From assembly GCF_003054025.1 (NCBI RefSeq), contig NZ_QBKG01000001.1:496001-560000 (forward strand): a DNA stretch of 64,000 bases. The letters are read 5' to 3'. The notes beneath the pieces were generated by a model. The model was not told the DNA's origin. It saw only the letters and a list, made by a program, of their open reading frames with translations, and did not search any database. The stretch comes from Capnocytophaga leadbetteri. GTDB lineage: Bacteria; Bacteroidota; Bacteroidia; Flavobacteriales; Flavobacteriaceae. A program made the translations under genes and the position numbers. This document shows positions 49,051 through 57,628 of this stretch, piece after piece; within the stretch, counting starts at the first letter, position 1, and every line of letters starts with the position of its first letter.

Positions 49051-50466
49051 ATGATGAGAAAAATGTTATGGATGCTTTTTAGCATCGTGCTGACTTTCAG
49101 CTTTACAGCAGTTAATGCTCAGCAGAAATCAACTAAAACTAAGTACAACAAAACTATTAAAGTAAAAGTGCCTAAACGCGCTAAAGGTCAGACCGATGTG
49201 CTCAACCTTGTAACCCCTAAGCTCGACACCGTGCGAGTGGGTATCATAGGCTTGGGTATGCGCGGACATAGTGCGGTAGAGCGCTACATACACGTGCCAG
49301 GCGCTAAAATCGCTGCTCTTTGCGACATACGTCCAGAGATGGTAGAAAAAGCCCAAAAAGTGCTCGATAAGGCGGGACTAAAACGCGTGCCTCAGTACAC
49401 CGGTAGCGAAGACGCTTGGAAGGAACTTTGCGAGCGCAAAGACATCGACCTTGTGTATATCGTAACCGACTGGAAGCACCACACCCCAATGGCGCTCTAC
49501 GCTATGCAACACGGCAAACACGTAGCTATAGAAGTGCCTGCCGCTCTTGATATGAAAGAGATTTGGGCACTTATTGATATGAGCGAAAAAACACGCTTGC
49601 ACTGTATGATGCTCGAAAACTGTGTGTATGACTACTTCGAAATTACTACCCTCAATATGGCACAACAAGGGTTGTTGGGCGAGGTAATTCACGGTGAGGG
49701 TTCTTACATTCACAACCTCGATGAGTTTTGGTCTTACTACTGGAACAATTGGCGTTTAGACTACAACTTCAAAAACCGTGGCGATGTGTATCCTACTCAC
49801 GGTATAGGCCCTGTATGCCAAGCGCTTAACATTCACCGCGGCGATAAGATGAACTACTTAGTATCGTTTGATACCGACCCTTTCCGCGGCAGAGAAGTGA
49901 TGAAACGCGTAACAGGCAAAGACGGTGCTGATTTTCAAAACGGCGACCTTACTATCACAATGATTAAGACCGAAAAAGGTAAAACTATACAAATACAGCA
50001 CGATGTGGTAACCCCACGCCCTTACTCTCGTATGTACCAACTTACTGGTACTAAAGGGTTTGCTAATAAATATCCTATATCAGGCTATTTGCTACAACCT
50101 GAAAATGTAGATAAGGATATAGTGCCTGACCACGAAAACCTATCAGCACACAGCTTTATGCCTGATAGTGCTAAAAAAGCCTTAATGGAAAAATACAAAC
50201 CACGCATACTTAAAGAGTTAGAAGCTAAAGCTAAAGAAGTAGGCGGACACGGAGGTATGGACTTCATAATGGACTACCGTCTTATCTACTGCTTGCGTAA
50301 TGGTTTGCCTTTGGATATGGACGTGTATGACCTTGCAGAGTGGTGCTGCTTATCGCCTCTTTCTAAGCTATCGTTAGAGAATGGCAGTGCTCCTGTACAA
50401 ATCCCAGACTTCACCCGTGGCGCGTGGAACAAGCAAAAAGGCTACAAACACGCCTTTGCAGATTAA
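49051..50466 (+). CDS. Secreted Gfo/Idh/MocA protein of the GH109 (alpha-N-acetylgalactosaminidase) type
   Basis: 471 residues. Residues 1-24 are a signal peptide ending FTAVNAQ. The Rossmann NAD-site is VGIIGLGMRGHSAVERY, with ALCDIRPEMVEKAQKVL following; later come the EVPAALD block and the catalytic-domain segments YPTHGIGPVCQALNIHRGD and GGHGGMDFIMDYRL that I associate with GH109. These enzymes cleave N-acetylgalactosamine by an NAD-assisted elimination-addition route. Export through the signal peptide would let it act on host mucin or blood-group sugars. It is alone except for a MoxR-type ATPase gene 20 bp downstream. Confidence 0.9.
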   Translation: MMRKMLWMLFSIVLTFSFTAVNAQQKSTKTKYNKTIKVKVPKRAKGQTDVLNLVTPKLDTVRVGIIGLGMRGHSAVERYIHVPGAKIAALCDIRPEMVEKAQKVLDKAGLKRVPQYTGSEDAWKELCERKDIDLVYIVTDWKHHTPMALYAMQHGKHVAIEVPAALDMKEIWALIDMSEKTRLHCMMLENCVYDYFEITTLNMAQQGLLGEVIHGEGSYIHNLDEFWSYYWNNWRLDYNFKNRGDVYPTHGIGPVCQALNIHRGDKMNYLVSFDTDPFRGREVMKRVTGKDGADFQNGDLTITMIKTEKGKTIQIQHDVVTPRPYSRMYQLTGTKGFANKYPISGYLLQPENVDKDIVPDHENLSAHSFMPDSAKKALMEKYKPRILKELEAKAKEVGGHGGMDFIMDYRLIYCLRNGLPLDMDVYDLAEWCCLSPLSKLSLENGSAPVQIPDFTRGAWNKQKGYKHAFAD

Positions 50467-50486
50467 TTTTGTCAAATCAAAAAACT

Positions 50487-51572
50487 ATGTCAAATGTATT
50501 ACGCCTTCCGGCAGAAAAACTCTATGCTAATGAGTTAGAAGCCCTTAAGGAAGAAGACAAAAAAGAAGAAAAACCCATAGGGTGGCAGCTATCGCCTAAG
50601 GCGGTGCTTAAGTTTGTAACCGGTGGTACTGCCAGCGGAGTAACTATTACGCCCAAATATATAGGGCATAACCGCTTGGTAGAGATTGCTATCGCTACCC
50701 TGCTAACCGACCGTTCGCTATTGCTTATTGGCGAACCTGGTACGGCTAAATCGTGGTTGTCAGAAAACCTAACAGCCGCTATCAGTGGCGACTCTGGCAA
50801 GGTGATTCAGGGTACTGCGGGTACAAGCGAAGAGCATATACGCTATTCGTGGAACTACGCTATGCTATTGGCTAATGGTCCCTCTAATGAGGCGCTGCTC
50901 AAATCGCCTATCTATAGGGCAATGGAGACAGGTTCGGTAGCGCGTTTTGAAGAGATTTCGCGTTGTGCCTCTGAGGTGCAAGATGCGCTTATCTCTATTC
51001 TTTCTGAAAAGACTATTGCTATACCAGAGCTTAGCCAAGAACTACCTGCCCAGCGCGGTTTTTCGATTATTGCCACTGCCAATACTCGCGACCGTGGTGT
51101 AAATGATATGTCGTCTGCCCTCAAAAGGCGTTTTAACATCATAGTATTGCCTGCCCCTGCGACTCTCGAAACCGAAGTTTCGATAGTAACCAAGCGGGTA
51201 GCCGAAATCTCTAATAACTATAAGCTAAAGGCACAACAACCGTCTGCCGAGGCAATAGAGAAGATTGTAACTATCTTCCGCGAATTGCGCAAAGGGGCTA
51301 CCCTCGATGAGAAGCAGAAACTAAAATCGCCTAGTGGAGTAATCTCTACTGCCGAAGCTATTTCGCTTATTACCAACAGTATGGCGTTGGCAGGTAGCTT
51401 TGGTACGGGAGTGGTTACCGATGAAGATTTGGCATCGGGCTTGCAAGGAGCTATCGTAAAAGATGAAGATAAAGACAAACTCGTGTGGAAGGAATACCTC
51501 GAAAATGTAATGAAGAAAAGAGGAGCCGCTTGGCGCGAGCTTTATAACCAATGCTCACAACATAATAATTAG
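50487..51572 (+). CDS. MoxR-type AAA+ ATPase
   Basis: 361 residues from ATG 50487; a longer frame overlapping the previous gene is rejected. Walker A is LLLIGEPGTAKSWLSENL, the pre-sensor segment IRYSWNYAMLL and SPIYRAMETGSVARFEEISR contains the Walker B region, and sensor I is FSIIATANTRDRGVNDM with SSALKRRF (arginine finger). It belongs to the MoxR family, whose members usually lie next to von Willebrand A proteins that act as metallo-chaperone partners; neither a VWA nor a SWIM or DUF5682 gene is present here. Function therefore unclear. Ends in an 8-bp array and a terminator. Confidence 0.9.
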   Translation: MSNVLRLPAEKLYANELEALKEEDKKEEKPIGWQLSPKAVLKFVTGGTASGVTITPKYIGHNRLVEIAIATLLTDRSLLLIGEPGTAKSWLSENLTAAISGDSGKVIQGTAGTSEEHIRYSWNYAMLLANGPSNEALLKSPIYRAMETGSVARFEEISRCASEVQDALISILSEKTIAIPELSQELPAQRGFSIIATANTRDRGVNDMSSALKRRFNIIVLPAPATLETEVSIVTKRVAEISNNYKLKAQQPSAEAIEKIVTIFRELRKGATLDEKQKLKSPSGVISTAEAISLITNSMALAGSFGTGVVTDEDLASGLQGAIVKDEDKDKLVWKEYLENVMKKRGAAWRELYNQCSQHNN

Positions 51573-51599
51573 CAAATTAGTTAATTTGCCAATTTGTCA
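51568..51599. repeat. 8-bp tandem array overlapping the MoxR stop codon
   Basis: ATTAGCAA, ATTAGTTA, ATTTGCCA, ATTTGTCA. The TAG stop of the ATPase lies in the first unit, and a terminator follows. Confidence 0.85.
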
Positions 51600-51607
51600 A
51601 TTATAAA

Positions 51608-51641
51608 AAAAAACGTCTGTCTAAAAAGGCAGACGTTTTTT
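51608..51641. terminator. Bidirectional terminator
   Basis: AAAAAACGTCTG (51608-51619) pairs with CAGACGTTTTTT (51630-51641). It separates the converging MoxR and Ycf48-like genes. Confidence 0.9.
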
Positions 51642-51660
51642 ATTTTTATAATCTATTCTA

Positions 51661-51688
51661 ACGACTAGCGACTAGCGACTAACTACTC
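51661..51688. repeat. 7-bp tandem array overlapping the end of the Ycf48-like gene
   Basis: ACGACTA, GCGACTA, GCGACTA, ACTACTC. On the minus strand it encodes the terminal residues VVSR and the TAG stop. Confidence 0.8.
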
Positions 51689-52715
51689 TAAAAATACTAA
51701 TCTTCTCGTCGCCAGAGGCGATAAGGGTTTGCTCATTGATGAATAAAAGAGCGTGATAGACCTCAGCGCTGAGGCGTTGCCAATGATAGCCTCGGTCAGT
51801 AGAGTAATAAAGTCCGTTAGGCGAGCAAGCTACTAAGGCATAACCCTTGCTATTAGGCACGTACTTCACACAGCTAACATAGCCAAAAGAGTTGTCAGTA
51901 GTCAGCGGTTGCCACGTTTTGCCACCGTCATCAGTAATAGCCGCAGTGCCATTGCGGTCAGACGGCTGCTCGTAGTTGCCCCCCATCACTATACCGTGTT
52001 TAGAGTCGTAGAAAGCCACACTAAAAGCCCCTTTAGTAGGAGCTCCCTGCGCTAAAGGCAGGGCAACCTCTGTCCAGCTATGCGCTTGGTCTTCAGAAGA
52101 AAAAATACGACTCACACTGCCCCCTGTTACTACCCATAGCTTTTTGTCGATATAGGCAATAGCCGAATTGCTGGCAGCAAAAACAGCCTCGCCCTCTGCG
52201 AGTTTAGGAGTTTGCGACCAAGTGCGTTTTGCCCACGTTTTACCACCGTTGTGGGTGACGAGCACCTGCATACGGCTGTCTATAGGGTCGCCTACCGCTA
52301 TGCCAAACTGGTTGTTGAGGAAGTGCATACTATCGTAGAAAGCCAAAGGGTGGTCATCGCGATACACCTCCGTCATACCGCTGGGTTCAGCCCTATAGAG
52401 CAGGGCAGGAGTACCTATAGAAAGCATAAAAAAGCGGTCTGAGGTAGCGGCTACCGAACGAAAGTCAGAGATAACCCCTTTGTTTTTGAGGTCAGAGAGA
52501 GCGATAGTATGGTTTTGAGTATTGATAAAGCCAAAAGAAGCGTCGGAACCCGCAAAAGCTATGTTTTTATCGGAGAGCAACTGCATAGCGCGCACACTAA
52601 TTTTGGGCAGCGGGAAAGTTTTCAGAGGCACTAAAGCAAGAGTTTTGTCCTCATAAGGGTTAGCCGACTGACAAGCCACCAACCAAAGAGCTATAAAGCT
52701 AAGGATATACTTCAT
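51672..52715 (-). CDS. Ycf48/BNR-repeat lipoprotein, beta-propeller
   Basis: 347 residues from ATG 52715. Lipoprotein signal with LWLVAC (Cys17 by count). The remainder has repeated four-stranded blades with Asp-box-like units: THNGGKTWAKRTW, SEDQAHSWTEVA, TDDGGKTWQPL, STDRGYHWQRLS. This is the photosystem II assembly-factor (Ycf48) and sialidase-like propeller fold; in Bacteroidota the family is often labelled oxidoreductase without biochemical proof. Probably at the outer-membrane or periplasmic face. Own promoter; no neighbour clarifies the role. Confidence 0.85.
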   Translation of the reverse strand: MKYILSFIALWLVACQSANPYEDKTLALVPLKTFPLPKISVRAMQLLSDKNIAFAGSDASFGFINTQNHTIALSDLKNKGVISDFRSVAATSDRFFMLSIGTPALLYRAEPSGMTEVYRDDHPLAFYDSMHFLNNQFGIAVGDPIDSRMQVLVTHNGGKTWAKRTWSQTPKLAEGEAVFAASNSAIAYIDKKLWVVTGGSVSRIFSSEDQAHSWTEVALPLAQGAPTKGAFSVAFYDSKHGIVMGGNYEQPSDRNGTAAITDDGGKTWQPLTTDNSFGYVSCVKYVPNSKGYALVACSPNGLYYSTDRGYHWQRLSAEVYHALLFINEQTLIASGDEKISIFRVVSR

Positions 52716-52736
52716 ATTAATTGCTGATTTACAAGG

Positions 52737-52744
52737 CAAAAGTA
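52737..52744 (-). promoter_or_regulatory. -7 element for the Ycf48-like gene
   Basis: TACTTTTG on the minus strand, ending 21 nt before the ATG at 52715. Confidence 0.55.
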
Positions 52745-52838
52745 ATGAAATAAAATTGAATAGGGAATATTGTAACAAAAATTACTGTTCTTGAGTGTTA
52801 AAATTGATAATAAATTAGGGTTTTATTAAGAAATATTT

Positions 52839-52846
52839 TATATTTG
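52839..52846 (+). promoter_or_regulatory. -7 element for the DUF262-HEPN pair
   Basis: TATATTTG matches TAnnTTTG. The 120-nt interval to the ATG at 52967 is AT-rich and has no other gene, so the leader would be long. Confidence 0.45.
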
Positions 52847-52966
52847 CCGCCTGAAAAGAGAAAAATATAAATTAATAAAAAGTATTTTTTTACATTATAT
52901 TCTTGATATAGTTATTGAAAACAAAAGGATAATTTTATATAAGAGACTTAGCAAAAAATATGTATA

Positions 52967-54196
52967 ATGGAAAATAGAGTTTATTATGGTGAGTACTCAC
53001 TTAGCCATTGGATTAAATTAATTTTGAAGGAAAATATCAAATTGCCAAAATACCAAAGAGGATTTGTTTGGGAAGAGAATAAAGTGAAAGAACTAATTGA
53101 GGCTCTAAAAAAGAAACAATTTGTTCCTCCTGTTACTATTGGAGCTTTTAGAAAAGATAACGAAAAAGAAAACTACATTTTAGATGGGCAACAAAGATTA
53201 ACAAGTATACTTTTAGCTTATTTTGATATTTTTCCTAATAAAAAATACTTTAATGAGGATGATAATATAATTGACTTTATGGATGACAACGATGATAATG
53301 ATAGTATTGAGGATGAAAATCAAAATGAAATGAAGGCATGGAAATTCAATCATATTGTCGAGTTAAGAAAAACTTTTAAAACAGATGCTGAAATAAGGAA
53401 TAAGTTAAAAGAATTGAAAAATCAATATGAAGTATTAGATGTAGATAAATCTGATTTTTCATTCGATAATATTTTTCTTGGTTTCTCTTATATTGTTCCA
53501 GCTTCAAATATAAGTATGGATGGTCAACAAAAATACTATTCTTCAGTATTTAGAAGCATAAATCAACAAGGGAAATCTCTAAATCCTATAGAAAGAAGAA
53601 GATCTTTATACTTTTTGAAGGAAGGTTATGATAGTTTTTTTGAACCAGAGGCTACAAAAGAACTTAAAAGCAAACAAATTACAAAAAAGGATATAGATTT
53701 TGTAAAATATCTTTCATTATTATCCCAATATGCAAAAGATTTTAAAATAGATAAATTAGCTTGTGGTTATTCCGATAGTAGGGGTAAATCTTTAGAAAAT
53801 TATTATGAAGCATATATTTATTCTGTTGTTCAAGGAGAAGAAAGTCAATCAACTTTATTTAAAAGCTTCAGTTCAATTTTCCCAAACAGAGAATATCAAA
53901 ACCGCTTTGATGAATTAAAAAAAATAATAATAGAATTCTTTGATACTAAAAAAATGATATCTATAATAGACATAGATGTTTATTTGTTTGGGTTAGTTTA
54001 TAAAATTATTTTTGAAAATAAAAGTATTGATATAAGTAGAAAAGCAGAGTTATTAAATGAATTAGATGGTCAAATTAAAATATTTAAAAGAAATAAAAAG
54101 CATGCCAAAAAACCTTCAGATCTAAAGCATTTAAGAATTCGAATAAATAAGTCTTTAGCAATCTATAATAAATATGAGGCACAGCAACCACAATAG
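52967..54196 (+). CDS. DUF262 (ParB/GmrS-like) protein
   Basis: 409 residues, soluble, Lys/Asn-rich and very A+T-rich. The N-terminal DUF262 fold is clear: LPKYQRGFVWEENKVKELIE (residues 26-45), PPVTIGAF and YILDGQQRLTS (Asp73, Gln75-76, Arg77), followed by SSVFRSINQQGKSLNPIERR. In GmrSD and similar systems this domain binds or hydrolyses nucleotide and is needed for nuclease action on modified DNA. The C-terminal DUF1524 (HNH) part of GmrSD is absent; residues 230-409 are helical and unfamiliar. The next gene starts 23 bp before its end, so the pair is translated together. Confidence 0.9.
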   Translation: MENRVYYGEYSLSHWIKLILKENIKLPKYQRGFVWEENKVKELIEALKKKQFVPPVTIGAFRKDNEKENYILDGQQRLTSILLAYFDIFPNKKYFNEDDNIIDFMDDNDDNDSIEDENQNEMKAWKFNHIVELRKTFKTDAEIRNKLKELKNQYEVLDVDKSDFSFDNIFLGFSYIVPASNISMDGQQKYYSSVFRSINQQGKSLNPIERRRSLYFLKEGYDSFFEPEATKELKSKQITKKDIDFVKYLSLLSQYAKDFKIDKLACGYSDSRGKSLENYYEAYIYSVVQGEESQSTLFKSFSSIFPNREYQNRFDELKKIIIEFFDTKKMISIIDIDVYLFGLVYKIIFENKSIDISRKAELLNELDGQIKIFKRNKKHAKKPSDLKHLRIRINKSLAIYNKYEAQQPQ

Positions 54197-55040
54197 TTTT
54201 ATTCTTACTTCTATAACTAAAATATTAGAAGAAGCTATCTCTGCTACAGTAGGTATAGGAGACGGCATAGAAACTTATGCTCTTTATGATTATGTTATGC
54301 AATCTGTATTCTTAAAAATGACAGGAGCGCAAGAGCAAAAGATGAAATGTATTTGTTGGGAATTAGCAACTAATGATTATGTATATAGATATGATAGATA
54401 TACAAAAAATCCAATAGCAGGATGTTCACAATATAAAGAAAAAGAGCAAATTTATAAAGATATAATAAATCAGATACCTAATTTTGAATTAGAAGATTTT
54501 GATAATTATATTGATGATTCTAAGAAGATAGAAATTTTATTTTCTGTTTATAACCAAGTAAAGCAATTGTTTAAAGAGAGTTCTTTAAAAAAGTGGAATG
54601 AAAAAGAGTATATATTTTTTGAAAGTAATTTTGATAAAATATTTAAAACAAAAAACGGTAAAGCAAGAATTTTAGAGAAAAAAGAAAATGCAGAAAGAAA
54701 AGAAAATATGAAAAAACAATCTTCACTTTTTTATAAGATTTTTCCTCAAAAAAATAATAGTATGTGGAAAAATAAAAAGGAAGGAGTTATAAAAAAGACG
54801 AAAATACAGAGTATAAATCTATTTGATAATGAGCTAATTTTAAGATATGAACAGCTTTATCATCACAGAAACCGTTGTGCTCATAATACATTATCTTATC
54901 AACAGAATCTCCCTACATTAGATACTTTGAGAGGAGAAGAATATGTTTATGAAAACTATTTTATTTATTTTTCAATATTGATATTAATAGATGAAATAAT
55001 GATGAAATTGTACCAAAAATATTTAGAAGTTATAGATTAA
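54174..55040 (+). CDS. HEPN-like putative RNase partner of DUF262
   Basis: 288 residues, soluble and mostly helical, overlapping the DUF262 gene by 23 bp. The C-terminal helix carries LYHHRNRCAHNTLSY with Arg232 and His237, the R-x4-H pattern of HEPN RNases, where the pair sits across a dimer to cleave RNA. The N-terminal part (ISATVGIGDGIETYALYDYV, KMKCICWELATNDYVYRYD) is not assigned by me. HEPN proteins are common effectors of defence and toxin-antitoxin systems. I infer that it is the effector and DUF262 the sensor or control unit. It is as A+T-rich as its partner, which points to joint transfer. Confidence 0.8.
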   Translation: MRHSNHNSFILTSITKILEEAISATVGIGDGIETYALYDYVMQSVFLKMTGAQEQKMKCICWELATNDYVYRYDRYTKNPIAGCSQYKEKEQIYKDIINQIPNFELEDFDNYIDDSKKIEILFSVYNQVKQLFKESSLKKWNEKEYIFFESNFDKIFKTKNGKARILEKKENAERKENMKKQSSLFYKIFPQKNNSMWKNKKEGVIKKTKIQSINLFDNELILRYEQLYHHRNRCAHNTLSYQQNLPTLDTLRGEEYVYENYFIYFSILILIDEIMMKLYQKYLEVID

Positions 55041-55160
55041 AGTTAGATTTTCACATAAGGTATATTAACTATTAATTGTTATATAGCAGTAATTGCACAA
55101 GAGATACTTTGTAACTTCACCCCGTAAAAATTTACTACTTTATAATTCAAATTTATTTTG

Positions 55161-55168
55161 TACCTTTG
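55161..55168 (+). promoter_or_regulatory. -7 element for the copper ATPase gene
   Basis: TACCTTTG matches TAnnTTTG, 33 nt before the ATG at 55202. No clear -33 box. Confidence 0.6.
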
Positions 55169-55201
55169 TCGCTCTAAATAATAAATAATTCAATATATAT
55201 A

Positions 55202-57598
55202 ATGACAACCTCTTATAAAGTAAAAGGAATGGGCTGTATGGGTTGTGTTACTACCATTAGCGATAGGCTTTCGGCAGTAGCAGGCGTTACAACGGTACAA
55301 GTAGATTTGGCTTCGGCTACAGCAAGAATAGAAAGCACTGCTGAGGTGCCTTTGCAAACCTTGCAAAAAGCCTTAGAAGGCACTCATTACAGCCTTGCAG
55401 CAGAAGGCGAAGAAGGCGAAGAAGGCGAGAGCGATGACAAAGCGCACCAGCATAAGCCGACGACTCCCCCCTCTATAAAACCGACAGACCCTCACGCTAA
55501 GGTGGTGTATTACTGCCCTATGCGTTGCGAGGGCAATAAAACTTACGACCACCCTGGCGCTTGTCCCGTTTGCGGTATGGATTTGGTGAGCTTAGAAGCT
55601 CCTAAAGACGATAACCTACAGCGCAAGCTCTGGGGGGCTATTGCCTTTACGCTGCCTATCTTTGTGATAGCGATGAGCGGTATGTGGCACAATAATCCGC
55701 TTTACAAACTAATGCCCCTCAGTGCGTGGAACTGGGTGCAGTTTGTCCTTTCGCTGCCGGTAGTGTTCTACTTCTGCGGCTTTCTGTTCGTGCGGGCGTG
55801 GCGCAGCCTCAAAACACTGCACTTCAATATGTTTACCCTTATCGGTATAGGGGCAGGCGTAGCGTGGGGCTTTAGTGTGGTAGGACTCTTTTTCCCTAAC
55901 CTCTTCCCCGATGCCTTTAAAGCGCACGGCAGCGTGCATCTCTACTTCGAGGCGGCTACCGTCATCTTAACCTTGGTATTATTAGGGCAAGTACTCGAAG
56001 CCAATGCGCACACACGCACCCAAGCCGCTATCAGATTGTTGTTAGATTTAGCCCCTCGCAAAGCTACTAAGATAGTAGAAGGCAACGAGATAGAAGTCCC
56101 TATTGAAGAGGTACATATAGGCGACCTACTGAGAGTGAAACCAGGCGAAAAGCTCCCCGTAGATGGTGTGCTGACCGAGGGTTATGCTACTGTAGACGAG
56201 AGTATGATTACCGGTGAAGCCATACCGGTAGAAAAGCAACAGGGCAACCGCGTATCGGCAGGTACCCTCAACGGCACACAGTCTTTTGTGATGCGTGCTG
56301 AGAAGGTCGGAGCCGACACGCTACTTGCACAGATAGTAGCCCGCGTGCAAGAAGCGAGCCAGAGCCGTGCCCCTATACAGAAGTTAGCCGATAAGATAGC
56401 CGCTTATTTTGTGCCTATAGTTATCGCCATTGCAGTACTTACCTTTGTAGTGTGGGCAGTTTTCGGTGGCGAGAATGCTTATGTATATGCACTGCTCAAT
56501 GCCATTGCCGTGCTTATTATCGCTTGCCCTTGTGCCTTAGGCTTAGCCACCCCTATGTCGGTAATGGTAGGGATAGGCAAAGGTGCGCAAAACGGTATCC
56601 TCATCAAAGATGCCGAAGCGTTAGAGCAAATGAACAAGGTAGATACTTTAGTCATCGATAAGACCGGCACCCTAACTGAGGGCAAGCCTACGGTAGCTAA
56701 AGTAATGAGTTTTGGCAGTCTTTTTGAAAAGGAATGGTTACCCTTGCTCTACGGACTCAACCAGCAAAGCGAACACCCTTTAGCCAAAGCTACCAATGCT
56801 TACGCCCAATCACAAGGAGTTACCCCCTTACCCTTCACCGATTTTGAAGCATTAACAGGGAAAGGCGTACGAGCTAACCACGCTGGAGTGTCGTACTACT
56901 TTGGCAACGAACGACTGATAGAAGAGATAGGTGCCCCTATAAGCGAAGAGATTCGCCATAATCTGCGCGCACGGCAGTCAGAAGGATATACCCTTTCGCT
57001 GTTGGCTACCGACCGCGAAGTGATAGGCGCAGTGGCGATAACCGATAAGCTAAAGGATACCACCGCTCAAGCATTGCGCGCATTGCAGCAAGTAGGTGTA
57101 CATATAATAATGCTTACGGGCGATAATGAGCTTACCGCTGCTGCTATAGCCCGCCAAATAGGGCTCACTGACTACCGTGCGGGTATGTTGCCACAAGATA
57201 AACAAGAAGAAGTAAAACGCCTACAAGCACAAGGCAAGGTAGTAGCGATGGCAGGCGATGGCATCAACGATGCTCCCGCTTTAGCCCAAGCCGATGTAGG
57301 TATAGCTATGGGTACAGGCACTGATATAGCTATCGAAAGTGCCCCTATTACCTTAGTAAAAGGCGACCTCAGTGGCATTGTAAAGGCTAAAAAGCTGAGC
57401 AAAGCAGTAGTGAAGAACATACGCGAAAACCTCTTTTTCGCCCTTGTTTATAACGTTATAGGTATACCTGTAGCTGCTGGCGTGCTCTATCCCGTTTTTG
57501 GCATTCTATTATCGCCTATGTTAGGGGCTTTAGCAATGAGCTTCAGTTCAGTAAGCGTTATTGGCAACGCCCTACGCCTAAAAAGATTTGGCTATTAA
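55202..57598 (+). CDS. copA: Copper-transporting P1B-type ATPase
   Basis: 798 residues. N-terminal HMA domain with GMGCMGC (Cys12, Cys15), an acidic His-rich linker, then a YHS-like heavy-metal-binding domain (YYCPMRCEGNKTYDHPGACP, CGMDL). Eight membrane helices; the sixth has the copper motif ACPCALGLATP (Cys442, Cys444). Cytosolic parts: TGEAIPVEK actuator loop, phosphorylation site DKTGTLTEG (Asp486), SEHPLAKA (HP motif), GDGINDAPALAQADVGIAMG hinge. Exports Cu(I) from the cytosol. No CopZ, CsoR or other copper gene is adjacent, so it is likely to be regulated from elsewhere. Confidence 0.95.
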   Translation: MTTSYKVKGMGCMGCVTTISDRLSAVAGVTTVQVDLASATARIESTAEVPLQTLQKALEGTHYSLAAEGEEGEEGESDDKAHQHKPTTPPSIKPTDPHAKVVYYCPMRCEGNKTYDHPGACPVCGMDLVSLEAPKDDNLQRKLWGAIAFTLPIFVIAMSGMWHNNPLYKLMPLSAWNWVQFVLSLPVVFYFCGFLFVRAWRSLKTLHFNMFTLIGIGAGVAWGFSVVGLFFPNLFPDAFKAHGSVHLYFEAATVILTLVLLGQVLEANAHTRTQAAIRLLLDLAPRKATKIVEGNEIEVPIEEVHIGDLLRVKPGEKLPVDGVLTEGYATVDESMITGEAIPVEKQQGNRVSAGTLNGTQSFVMRAEKVGADTLLAQIVARVQEASQSRAPIQKLADKIAAYFVPIVIAIAVLTFVVWAVFGGENAYVYALLNAIAVLIIACPCALGLATPMSVMVGIGKGAQNGILIKDAEALEQMNKVDTLVIDKTGTLTEGKPTVAKVMSFGSLFEKEWLPLLYGLNQQSEHPLAKATNAYAQSQGVTPLPFTDFEALTGKGVRANHAGVSYYFGNERLIEEIGAPISEEIRHNLRARQSEGYTLSLLATDREVIGAVAITDKLKDTTAQALRALQQVGVHIIMLTGDNELTAAAIARQIGLTDYRAGMLPQDKQEEVKRLQAQGKVVAMAGDGINDAPALAQADVGIAMGTGTDIAIESAPITLVKGDLSGIVKAKKLSKAVVKNIRENLFFALVYNVIGIPVAAGVLYPVFGILLSPMLGALAMSFSSVSVIGNALRLKRFGY

Positions 57599-57625
57599 CT
57601 AATAACTAACCACTAACGACTAAAT
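57598..57625. repeat. 7-bp tandem array after copA
   Basis: ACTAATA, ACTAACC, ACTAACG, ACTAAAT: degenerate seven-base units between the copA stop and the start at 57629. Confidence 0.75.
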
Positions 57626-57628
57626 ATA

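Noticed and set aside
52967-54196. Type IV restriction enzyme GmrSD
   Set aside because: Only the DUF262 part is seen; the DUF1524 HNH region is missing and the partner is a HEPN-like protein.
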